Source of the DNA: Thalassoglobus neptunius
Lineage (GTDB): Bacteria; Planctomycetota; Planctomycetia; Planctomycetales; Planctomycetaceae
Assembly: GCF_007859735.1 (NCBI RefSeq)
Contig: NZ_SIHI01000001.1
Coordinates: 2,902,884-2,966,883, forward strand
DNA: 64,000 bases
Direction: 5' to 3'
The first letter of the stretch is position 1. Every line of letters starts with the position of its first letter. The position numbers were made by a program, and so were the translations under genes. Under the pieces are notes generated by a model. The model was not told the DNA's origin and did not search any database. It worked only from the letters and a program-made list of their open reading frames with translations. This document shows positions 56,472 through 63,856 of this stretch, in pieces.

Positions 56472-56798
56472 TCATTCACAGTTCGTGTAGTCGCTGTGGT
56501 CTTTCATCATGCAATTCTCGATCCAGTCTTGCCATCCATTGAAGATGCTCGTGACCGGCCACGTTGGATCAGTCTCGAACTTCCATGTCAGATGAACAAC
56601 AGCAATGGGTTTGCGGGGATCATCGGTGACAAACAAAACGTCGTCGCAGTCAATTCTTGTTCCATCGGCTCGGGTATTGACGCCGAGCAAAATATGACAA
56701 TCACACACTTCCCTTCGGAGTTCTTTCGCCAGCAGACCGTCTTCATCGGGTTCAGGTATCCAAGGGTCAAGCCACTTGATGCCTCGTGGATCAGTCAT
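56472..56798 (-). CDS. Hypothetical small protein in the yjbQ-linked array
   Basis: 108 residues from ATG 56798, preceded by GGAGGAGG. A GTG at 56804 overlapping the upstream stop is an alternative. Soluble, acidic, Trp-rich: 'WLDPWIPEPDEDGLLAKELR' at the start, a central 'DDPRKPIAVVHLTWKFE', and a C-terminal 'WQDWIENCMM'. No family recognised, but size, acidity and position resemble immunity-type proteins. Its 3' end abuts repeat X. Confidence 0.65.
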   Translation of the reverse strand: MTDPRGIKWLDPWIPEPDEDGLLAKELRREVCDCHILLGVNTRADGTRIDCDDVLFVTDDPRKPIAVVHLTWKFETDPTWPVTSIFNGWQDWIENCMMKDHSDYTNCE

Positions 56799-56800
56799 GG

Positions 56801-57142
56801 TCACGTCCTCCTCCAGTAGTAGGCCGGACTGTCACCACCAGCAGACTCAAAGTATTCTCTGCCGCTTCGAGGAGTGTCGTCTATGTCATGGCAGTCCTTT
56901 TCCTCCAACGGGCGCCAATCAGAACAGCGTTGAACGTCGGGTTCGGAAGCAGTCTCCGTGGATAACGTGGGCAGGACTGCCTGCTGACATTCCCAAAGAC
57001 TCGGCTTGTTTGCCCCGCCTCCCATGCACGGATGTCGAAGTTGCACGGGATCGTCCTCCCACCCACACACCCCACAAATGTCATAGCTCCCCGGAGGTTC
57101 GTCGAAGACCAAATAACCACAAGCTGGACACGGAAATCTCAT
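56801..57142 (-). CDS. CPCC family cysteine-rich protein
   Basis: 113 residues from ATG 57142. The N-terminal 'FPCPACGYLVFDEPPGSYDI' followed by 'CGVCGWEDDPVQ' holds two CxxC pairs, probably a zinc knuckle, as in the Cys-rich CPCC family. The C-terminal half is low in similarity. The start lies 2 nt after the stop of a truncated yjbQ copy, with GGGGAG correctly placed as Shine-Dalgarno sequence. The next gene overlaps or abuts its stop. Role unknown. Confidence 0.82.
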   Translation of the reverse strand: MRFPCPACGYLVFDEPPGSYDICGVCGWEDDPVQLRHPCMGGGANKPSLWECQQAVLPTLSTETASEPDVQRCSDWRPLEEKDCHDIDDTPRSGREYFESAGGDSPAYYWRRT

Positions 57143-57144
57143 GA

Positions 57145-57237
57145 CTACTCCCCGATTACTTTCACCAAGAACCACTTGGGCCTGCGACCATCGAACTCAC
57201 CGTAGAAGATATGCGCCAAAAGCCCGAGGTTCATCAT
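57145..57237 (-). pseudogene. Copied yjbQ 3' end, possible 30-residue leader peptide
   Basis: Frame ATG 57237 (a second ATG follows at 57234) to TAG 57145, with '[19 protein letters not shown]' and the ending 'LVKVIGE'. 18 of the last 27 residues match the full YjbQ. It is as diverged from the full gene as from the other copy, though both short copies share FYGEFDGRR. Ends 2 nt before the CPCC gene. Confidence 0.8.
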
Positions 57238-57296
57238 ACCGGAAGAACTTCAGAATATTGACACGGAAGTCACGGTGAAGGATGCAGAACTCGGAA
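57238..57296. repeat. Repeat X, copy 3 (partial)
   Basis: About 58 bp matching the left part of copy 2 (by eye about 70 percent), again directly next to a yjbQ 3'-end copy. Shared blocks: AGAA-TTC-AGA and GAAGTC-C--GAA. Confidence 0.5.
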
Positions 57297-57333
57297 GCAG
57301 ACTGCTTCGGTCACTCTCTTGGACTTAAATGAG

Positions 57334-57882
57334 TTACCGTCCGACGTCTCCGATTGGGTTTCGCTGCAGTTCAGAATCCGTGCTGCGTTGATGGCAATAA
57401 GTCCCATTGCCGTGGACCGACAAGACGTACCCATTCGGTCTGTAAAGTGACCAGAGTCTCTCTTCGCTGTCTCGTTCAAATCTCCGACAGCTGAGCTGAC
57501 AACCAAGATCAAACTCAAAACCTGAGAAACCAGTCTTCTCATTCACCGATAACGAGACGATCTTCTGCCCCGACAACCGAGACATGGCTTTCTTAGTGCG
57601 TCGAGCCGAAGATGAGCCGGTCGCAAGAGTCTCTTCATTCAGCGTCAATTTCCAATAACAACACCAGAGCCACAGCCACCATTCTCCACGCACAGTTACC
57701 AATCTGCGGGATGCCAACTCTCTAACAACCTGAGACTGTGACTCTGTGACGAAAGGCTCTCGAATCTCAAGAGATGGCTTCCCAAAGTTAATGGACAAGT
57801 TTGTCTGGCGACCATACTCAATTCCCCAACATGGGTGACCATAAAGAGGACGAAACCACTTCTCGGGGAATTTCTCACTCAC
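57334..57882 (-). CDS. Hypothetical small protein directly behind yjbQ
   Basis: 182 residues from GTG 57882, 11 nt after the yjbQ stop; GGGGAG of the yjbQ end lies upstream. A longer frame to 58134 runs antiparallel-phase through yjbQ and is rejected. Segments: 'PLYGHPCWGIEYGRQTNLSI', 'VTVRGEWWLWLWCCYWKLTL', and 'KTGFSGFEFDLGCQLSCRRF' then 'WSLYRPNGYVLSVHGNGTY'. The last is a recurrent planctomycete pattern of unknown function. Soluble and beta-rich, Trp- and Cys-rich. Immunity-type role is a guess from context. Confidence 0.65.
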   Translation of the reverse strand: MSEKFPEKWFRPLYGHPCWGIEYGRQTNLSINFGKPSLEIREPFVTESQSQVVRELASRRLVTVRGEWWLWLWCCYWKLTLNEETLATGSSSARRTKKAMSRLSGQKIVSLSVNEKTGFSGFEFDLGCQLSCRRFERDSEERLWSLYRPNGYVLSVHGNGTYCHQRSTDSELQRNPIGDVGR

Positions 57883-57893
57883 GGCTATGATCC

Positions 57894-58328
57894 CTACTCC
57901 CCGATCATTTTCAACAGCACGCGCTTCCGTCTGCGGCCGTCGAATTCGTAGTAGAAGATGTGTTCCCACGGGCCGAGGTGGAGTTTGCCGTCGGTGATGG
58001 CGACGACGACCTCGCGGCCCATGATTTGACGCTTGTGGTGAGCGTCGGCGTTGTCTTCTCCGGTTCGGTTGTGGAGATAGCCTCCTTGTGAAGGGTCGCT
58101 GCCGGCGTTGAAGGGGACTATTTCTTCGAGCCATCGCTCGTAGTCAGCGTGCAAGCCGGATTCGTTGTCGTTGATGAAAACACTCGCGGTGATATGCATC
58201 GCGTTGACGAGCACGAGGCCATCCTGGATTCCACTCTCAGCGACAAGTTCTTCAACTTGCTGGTGAATTGAGACGATTTGCCGTCGTTTGGGGATGTCCA
58301 TCCAGAGTTCTTTTGTGAGTGTCTTCAT
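57894..58328 (-). CDS. yjbQ: YjbQ family (UPF0047) protein
   Basis: 144 residues, full family length. '[22 protein letters not shown]' and '[15 protein letters not shown]' with '[15 protein letters not shown]' near the end are the UPF0047 pattern. YjbQ proteins are annotated as secondary thiamine-phosphate synthase enzymes because of a weak activity; the true role is open. The last 28 codons are the source sequence type of the two short copies downstream. It heads the minus-strand small-gene array, apparently with no other full copy in the window. Confidence 0.95.
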   Translation of the reverse strand: MKTLTKELWMDIPKRRQIVSIHQQVEELVAESGIQDGLVLVNAMHITASVFINDNESGLHADYERWLEEIVPFNAGSDPSQGGYLHNRTGEDNADAHHKRQIMGREVVVAITDGKLHLGPWEHIFYYEFDGRRRKRVLLKMIGE

Positions 58329-58955
58329 CGCGTCTTTCTCGCAAAAACATCGCCAGATTCATCAACCGCAGTCCCGATTTGACGAGAGTGTATAACACAT
58401 GGATTGTTTCGAATAGAACGCTTGGGAAGTCGCGTCCTGTGAGATCTGACAGAAACATCAGCGAAGCTGGCGAAACGAGTCGAAGTTTTCGGATTGGAAG
58501 CGTAAAATCGGAGGTCGAACGGTCACGAATCCCACACTCGTTGAGTCTCGCAAAGGAATGCTGGAGACCGCGAAATCCCGATTCAAATCGGCGTTTTCCG
58601 TTCAATCGGAGGCAGAGTGGCGTCGAAAACTTGTCGATCGCCACTGCAAAACTCCGGCAAAACCTGGTGCGTAACTCCCGTCGAAAAGAACAGTGTTTCT
58701 AACCCCCGCACTGATCGTCACTTCGGACACAAAGTACACACTCTCAGCCAACGGGTTTTCGACGCCGCTCAGGCCCTCCAGAATTGCATTAAATCGAGAA
58801 ATTGCATACACTTGCAAATTCTGAAGAAGCGCTGTGAACACAAAAAGTGGCCCACAGATACTACTGCTGCTTTTTATATATAAGAGACATGAAAGAGACA
58901 GGTTTGCTCTTTCAGCCTGTCAGTAACTGAACCATTTCCAAACTGAATCAGCACA
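58329..58955. other. Intergenic region upstream of dnaN
   Basis: 627 bp between divergent yjbQ and dnaN. No convincing gene. The right end is AT-rich (TTTTTATATATAAG at 58870-58883) and has a small inverted repeat GACAGG...CCTGTC (about 58897-58921), which could be part of the dnaN promoter and leader. A cluster of DnaA boxes was not seen. Confidence 0.6.
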
Positions 58956-60068
58956 ATGAAGTTGACCTGTTCTCGAAGTCTGTTGGCCTCTGCACTCCAA
59001 ATCGTGAGTGGAGCTGTTCCGACGCGATCTCCGAAAGAGATCCTCAAGAATATCAAGTTGAGTCTTGGAGATGGAAAAGCAACTCTGCTCGGAACTGACC
59101 AGGAGGTCGGGATTCGATACGAATTGCTTGATATCGAAACCGATTCGGTGGGCGATGTTCTGCTTCCGTATCAACGGATCACAGCGATTCTTCGTGAAGT
59201 TCAGGATGACGAAGTCACTCTGGAAGTGAACGAGCAGGCGCTGTGGGTTCGGGCTGGCCAAAGTGAGTTCCGATTGAGTGTCGAAGATCCGGTCGAGTTT
59301 CCGGATGTCGCGACCTTCGAAGACGAGAGTTACTTCGTCGTTCCTGGAAGGGCACTGAAGACCGGAATTCAACGCACAATCTTCGCGACCGATGTGGAAA
59401 GCACACGCTACGCCCTCGGAGGGGTGCTTCTCGAAATCGACGGAGACAAGCTCACACTCGCTGCCACGGACAGTCGGCGGCTGGCGGTCTATCAGACGCA
59501 CTGCTCGACTCAGGGAGCGGTTTCCGAGGAAGTCAGCCAACCGGTTGTGCCTGCCAAAGCGATGTCGTTGATCGATAAGTCGATTCACGACGACGAGCAG
59601 GAAATCAAAATCGCGATCCACCAGAACGATATTCTCGTTCAGACGGGATTGTCGACGATCTACGCACGACTGGTCGAAGGTCGGTTCCCACGCTATCAGG
59701 ACGTCATTCCCAACGAGTTCCATCAAAAAATCGAGATGGTGACGAGCCCGTTTCTGTCTGCCGTCCGACAAGCAATGATCGTGACGAACGACGAAAGTCG
59801 AGGTGTTGATTTCAATTTTGAAAGCGGCACACTGACACTCACGAGCGTTGGCCAGGATGTCGGTTCGTCGAAGATTCAATTGCCGATCAGCTACGAAGGG
59901 GATCAGATTGTCATCACCTTTGATCCGCGATTCGTCCAGGAATTTTTGCGAGTCCTTGATGCTGCCAGCCCGTTGTCGTTGAACCTTGTCGACGGAAACA
60001 GTGCTGCGGTCTTTAAGACAGACGAAAGTTACACCTACGTGGTGATGCCGCTTTCTCGAGATGACTAA
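58956..60068 (+). CDS. dnaN: DNA polymerase III beta subunit (sliding clamp)
   Basis: 370 residues, standard clamp length. Three similar domains are visible: N-terminal 'ALQIVSGAVPTRSPKEILKN', middle 'YALGGVLLEIDGDKLTLAATDSRRLA' (in part), C-terminal 'VEGRFPRYQDVIP' and final 'AAVFKTDESYTYVVMPL'. It tethers polymerase III to DNA. The dciA and gyrB genes follow on the same strand; dnaA is not adjacent upstream. Confidence 0.96.
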   Translation: MKLTCSRSLLASALQIVSGAVPTRSPKEILKNIKLSLGDGKATLLGTDQEVGIRYELLDIETDSVGDVLLPYQRITAILREVQDDEVTLEVNEQALWVRAGQSEFRLSVEDPVEFPDVATFEDESYFVVPGRALKTGIQRTIFATDVESTRYALGGVLLEIDGDKLTLAATDSRRLAVYQTHCSTQGAVSEEVSQPVVPAKAMSLIDKSIHDDEQEIKIAIHQNDILVQTGLSTIYARLVEGRFPRYQDVIPNEFHQKIEMVTSPFLSAVRQAMIVTNDESRGVDFNFESGTLTLTSVGQDVGSSKIQLPISYEGDQIVITFDPRFVQEFLRVLDAASPLSLNLVDGNSAAVFKTDESYTYVVMPLSRDD

Positions 60069-60094
60069 TGCGTATCTCGAAGTCGTCTTCACGA

Positions 60095-60117
60095 ACTCGC
60101 ACGAGCAACATGCTCTA
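60095..60117 (+). repeat. Internally deleted copy (D) of the 87-bp repeat
   Basis: ACTCGCACGAGCAACATGCTCTA joins (positions 60095-60117) the left end of the repeat up to GAGCAA with the right end after GAGCAA. This is what deletion between the two internal GAGCAA direct repeats would leave. It lies between the dnaN stop and the dciA start. Confidence 0.55.
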
Positions 60118-60132
60118 GATCAGGAGCTGGAA

Positions 60133-60480
60133 ATGAGTCGAATTCCGAAGGAGCGGAGCCGGCCTTATGATCGGACGGAACCGAAATCGGTTGGTGATCT
60201 CATGGGCGAGTTGATCGCTCTTCGCGGACTTGCCCAAACTCAGTCTCGGCGGCAATTCGAAGAAGTCTGGAGAAAGCTGATTGGTGATGACTTTGCAGAG
60301 TTGGCAAAAGCGACTGGTCTGAAAAATGGAGTTTTGCAAGTGGTCGTTTCAAATTCTGCGTTGCTGTCCGAACTTGCTTCGTTCCGCAAGCACGAACTCC
60401 TCGAACGATTTCGCACCGAACATGCGGATCTGAAAGTTCGAGACATCAAATTCAAACTGCGCGGCAAACCGACATCGTAG
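60133..60480 (+). CDS. DUF721 / DciA-like protein
   Basis: 115 residues from ATG 60133, preceded by AGGAG at good distance. A longer frame from 60061 would read through the repeat remnant. 'VGDLMGELIALRGLAQTQSR' and 'VWRKLIGDDFAELAKATGLK' then 'GVLQVVVSNSALLSELASFRK' are the DUF721 pattern. DciA is the ancestral replicative-helicase operator that replaces DnaC, so the gene fits between dnaN and gyrB. Function inferred from family. Confidence 0.88.
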   Translation: MSRIPKERSRPYDRTEPKSVGDLMGELIALRGLAQTQSRRQFEEVWRKLIGDDFAELAKATGLKNGVLQVVVSNSALLSELASFRKHELLERFRTEHADLKVRDIKFKLRGKPTS

Positions 60481-60556
60481 TTCTTTAAGAATGTATTTCG
60501 GACTGGTTCGCGCAGCGACAGCCTAGACACACACTTTGTACCCAAGAAATTGATTC

Positions 60557-63133
60557 ATGAGCGATCAAGCCAAGCCTAATCAGTCAGAAGACTACACTTC
60601 AGACACGATTCAGCATCTGGAAGGAATCGAGGGAATTCGCCATCGACCGGCGATGTACATCGGCGGAACGGATTCCTCAGGATTGCATCACCTGGTGTAT
60701 GAAGTCTCGGACAATGTTCTGGATGAATATTCCAATGGCTTCGCAACCACTGCGAATGTCACGATTCATGGAGACGGGTCCATCACTGTCAGCGATGACG
60801 GCCGAGGAATTCCGATTGATGTGATGAAGGACAAAGGAAAGTCCGCGTTAGAGGTCGTCTTCACGGAGATTCACGCGGGCGGGAAGTTCGACCGGAAAGC
60901 ATACGCGGTCGGAACCGGTGGTCTGCACGGCGTGGGAATTACAGCGGTCAATGCGTGTTCCGAATGGCTGGAGGTCGAAGTCAGCCGCGGCGGATTCAAA
61001 TACCGCATGGAATTCGCACGCGGACGAATGGTGAAAGATCTGACGAAAGGTGGGCCCACAGATCAAACCGGGACGAAAATCACCTTCAAACCGGACGGAG
61101 AGATCTTCCCGAACACGACCTTCAGCTACGACGTGATTCATAAGCGACTGCAGGATTGTGCGTTTTTGAATGCCGGGGTTCGTATTCTGATTACCGATGA
61201 ACGAACCGGTCAGTCAGACAAGTTCCATTACGAAGACGGGTTGGCCGAATTCGTTAAATGGATCAACCGAACCGAGAACGTCACTCATCCCGATGTGATT
61301 CGAATCACGGGAACATTAGAGACCGTTGACGTTGATATCGCTCTTCAGTGGAACGAAGGCTATTCCGAGAGCATTCGATGTTTCGCCAACGGAATCTCAA
61401 ACTCGGAAGGGGGAACTCACTTCTCCGGGTTTAAGACAGCTCTGACGAGAACACTCAACAACTATGGGAAAAAGAACAATCTGTTCAAGGACATGACTCC
61501 CAGCGGAGATGATTTCCGCGAGGGGCTGGCTGGAGTGATTACGGTTCGAATTCCGAACCCGCAGTTTGAATCGCAAACGAAGATCAAGCTGACGAATCCG
61601 GAAGTCGACGGGGCTGTGAATTCAGTAGTCGGCGAAGTCCTGTCAAAATATCTCGAGGAGAATCCATCCGTCGCCAAAGCGATCTGTCAGAAGTCGTTGA
61701 GAGCGGCAGAGGCCCGCGAGGCTGCGAAGAAGGCCCGCGATATGGCTCGCAGCCAGACGAAGACCGGTTCGGGCGGGCTCCCTGAAAAGTTGCGGGATTG
61801 CCGAAATCATGATCTCGCGGTTTCGGAGTTGTACCTGGTGGAAGGAGACTCAGCCGGTGGGTCCGCGGATACCGGTCGAGATTCTGCCCATCAGGCGATT
61901 CTTCCACTTCGCGGAAAGATTCTGAACGTCGAAAAAGCGCAGCTGCTCAAAGTTCTTGCGAACACCGAAGTGACAGCAATCTTCAAAGCTGTTGGAATCA
62001 CTCCAATGGCAGAAGAGCAGGACATCGCAAAACGTCGGTACGGAAAAATCATTCTGATGACCGATGCGGATGTCGATGGTTCACACATTCGCACATTGTT
62101 GCTGACCTTCATTTTCCGACACATGCGGGAACTTGTGAAACAGGGCTGTGTTTATATTGCGCAACCGCCGCTCTATCGGGTGCTTCAAAAAGGGAAACGC
62201 AATCAGAAGCCGCGCTACGTTCAAACTCATGAAGAGATGATGCTCGAACTTCTGGAGATTGGGCTACGGGATTCCGAGCTCGTTCTGCTTCCTCGTGCCG
62301 ATTTGATCAACCCCGAGACTGATCATCAGGTCGTCACCGAAACTTCCGGAGAGTCTCGCACGCTGACAGAAGGTGAGCTAAAACGACTTGCGGAAGTCTT
62401 GAGTGGTCTCATTGAACCACTCGAAGCACTTGAACGACGCGGAGTTTCGCTGCGGCGACTGGCGATCGATCATTCGACTGCCGATGGTTTGCTCCCACGT
62501 TTTAGAATCACCCAGGCCAACATCGATCACTGGTTCGCATCCAAGGAAGACGTGGAAGATTTCCTGCAGAAAGAAGAAGAGCAGGGCCGGCACCATAAAG
62601 TTGCCGATGACAAGCTGAAGCCCGCTGAGAACGCCGCTGATTCGAAAGAGGAATCTTCTGGAGAAGAGACGGAAGAAGGATCGGCCGAAGAGCAATTGAC
62701 TTTGACCGTTGTCGATCTTTTTGAAGTTCGAACAATCAACAGCGTGCTGAAAGTCCTCAAAGAAGAATTCAATCTGACGCTGAACGACTTCCTGACTCCT
62801 CCCCCGGTCAACGCGGAGCAGGTCTACCCGTACCAGATCGAGAACTCCGACAATCCGAGAAAGCTGCAGTCGCTGAGAGATTTGGTTCCCACGCTTCGAG
62901 AGATGGGTTCAAAAGGTTTGAACTACACCCGCTTCAAAGGGCTGGGGGAAATGAACCCGGATGAACTCTTCGAAACAGCGATGGATCCTGAAACGCGACT
63001 TCTGATGCAGGTGACGCTCGAAGATGCAGCTGCGGCGGAAGAAATCTTCCGCGTGCTGATGGGAGATCACGTTGAGCCAAGACGTGAATTCATCGAAAAG
63101 CACGCCCTCGACGTCCGTGACCTGGACGTGTAG
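60557..63133 (+). CDS. gyrB: DNA gyrase subunit B
   Basis: 858 residues, slightly longer than usual. ATPase GHKL domain: 'DDGRGIPIDVMKDKGKSALE', 'HAGGKFDRKAYAVGTGGLHG'. TOPRIM: 'YLVEGDSAGGSADTGRDSAH', 'LRGKILNVEKAQLLKV', 'TDADVDGSHIRTLLLTFI'. A Glu-rich insert (about 675-725, 'SKEESSGEETEEGSAEE') sits in the TOPRIM-tail region. The C-terminus 'NYTRFKGLGEMNPDELFETA' is typical. It introduces negative supercoils with GyrA. gyrA is not in the window. ParE is an alternative, but the dnaN context favours gyrB. Confidence 0.94.
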   Translation: MSDQAKPNQSEDYTSDTIQHLEGIEGIRHRPAMYIGGTDSSGLHHLVYEVSDNVLDEYSNGFATTANVTIHGDGSITVSDDGRGIPIDVMKDKGKSALEVVFTEIHAGGKFDRKAYAVGTGGLHGVGITAVNACSEWLEVEVSRGGFKYRMEFARGRMVKDLTKGGPTDQTGTKITFKPDGEIFPNTTFSYDVIHKRLQDCAFLNAGVRILITDERTGQSDKFHYEDGLAEFVKWINRTENVTHPDVIRITGTLETVDVDIALQWNEGYSESIRCFANGISNSEGGTHFSGFKTALTRTLNNYGKKNNLFKDMTPSGDDFREGLAGVITVRIPNPQFESQTKIKLTNPEVDGAVNSVVGEVLSKYLEENPSVAKAICQKSLRAAEAREAAKKARDMARSQTKTGSGGLPEKLRDCRNHDLAVSELYLVEGDSAGGSADTGRDSAHQAILPLRGKILNVEKAQLLKVLANTEVTAIFKAVGITPMAEEQDIAKRRYGKIILMTDADVDGSHIRTLLLTFIFRHMRELVKQGCVYIAQPPLYRVLQKGKRNQKPRYVQTHEEMMLELLEIGLRDSELVLLPRADLINPETDHQVVTETSGESRTLTEGELKRLAEVLSGLIEPLEALERRGVSLRRLAIDHSTADGLLPRFRITQANIDHWFASKEDVEDFLQKEEEQGRHHKVADDKLKPAENAADSKEESSGEETEEGSAEEQLTLTVVDLFEVRTINSVLKVLKEEFNLTLNDFLTPPPVNAEQVYPYQIENSDNPRKLQSLRDLVPTLREMGSKGLNYTRFKGLGEMNPDELFETAMDPETRLLMQVTLEDAAAAEEIFRVLMGDHVEPRREFIEKHALDVRDLDV

Positions 63134-63234
63134 AGGACAGCCAGCAGAAATGCAGTCAGCAGGCAAGAGGGGTAACTTCTCCGAATCGATCGACGATCTT
63201 CGGGAGAAGTCCCCGGCCACTTCATCGCGAATAA

Positions 63235-63264
63235 AGGTTCCCCCTTGTCAACAAGGGGAAACCT
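63235..63264. other. Near-perfect palindrome between gyrB and infC
   Basis: 14-bp arms AGGTTCCCCCTTGT and ACAAGGGGAAACCT with one mismatch and a 2-nt centre. No T run on either side. It lies between convergent gyrB and infC, so it may act as a bidirectional stop or roadblock. Confidence 0.6.
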
Positions 63265-63301
63265 GTTCTCAAGTTGTGGATGTGATCTGCGTCACTTCCG
63301 A

Positions 63302-63856
63302 TCAGCTGGGAGCAACCTGTCGGGCGAGCGGTGACAATGTCGCGGACATCACTTTTCCACTTTCCATTCGTGGGTACTGTTCAACAGTGGCCACATCGGA
63401 AAGTTTTTGAATGAACCCTTCGAGAAGTTCGCGCCCAAGATCGTGGTGAGCGTTTTCGCGTCCACGAAACATCACATTGACTTTAACTTTGTCACGACGT
63501 TCAAGAAACGTCCGGGCTTTCTGGACTTTGACCTGGATGTCGTGATCACCGATCTTTGCCCGCAACCGGATTTGTTTCAATTGCGTTCGGTGCTGTTTTG
63601 GTCCGGCGGATTTTTTCCGCTTCTCATACTGAGCCTTGCTGTAATCCATGATTCGGCAGACAGGAGGTTTCGCGTTTGGGCTCACCTCGACAAGATCCAT
63701 ACCTGCCTCTTCCGCCAACTCCAAAGCCTTGACGGTTTCCATTTCACCGAGCATTTCGCCTTCTGCATCAACAAGCCGGATGGGTGTAATCCGGATGTTC
63801 TCATTCATTCTCGGACCAGTTTCAGGTGCCCGAGAAGCAGGTTGAGGTTTTCTGAT
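63302..63856 (-). CDS. infC: Translation initiation factor IF-3 with probable AUC start
   Basis: 184 residues if started at ATC 63856; 168 if started at ATG 63808. Body: '[20 protein letters not shown]', '[19 protein letters not shown]', '[20 protein letters not shown]', '[20 protein letters not shown]'. IF-3 checks the start codon and initiator tRNA. The frame is open upstream of ATG 63808 through 16 codons to ATC 63856-63854, and AAGGAG lies 7 nt before that ATC. No such site precedes the ATG. IF-3 genes famously use rare start codons for autoregulation (AUU in E. coli, AUC in Myxococcus). Genes rpmI and rplT are not downstream. Confidence 0.9.
   Translation of the reverse strand: MRKPQPASRAPETGPRMNENIRITPIRLVDAEGEMLGEMETVKALELAEEAGMDLVEVSPNAKPPVCRIMDYSKAQYEKRKKSAGPKQHRTQLKQIRLRAKIGDHDIQVKVQKARTFLERRDKVKVNVMFRGRENAHHDLGRELLEGFIQKLSDVATVEQYPRMESGKVMSATLSPLARQVAPS

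Noticed and set aside
57883-58134. N-terminal extension of the small gene behind yjbQ
   Set aside because: It is the out-of-frame reading of yjbQ itself (Arg- and Pro-rich); GTG 57882 is a better start.
55227-58328. Integron with attC sites
   Set aside because: No integrase gene, and no convincing paired RYYYAAC/GTTRRRY core sites were seen in repeat X.
58329-58955. Replication origin upstream of dnaN
   Set aside because: Only one DnaA-box-like sequence (near 58391, with a mismatch) was seen and no cluster; AT-richness alone is not enough.
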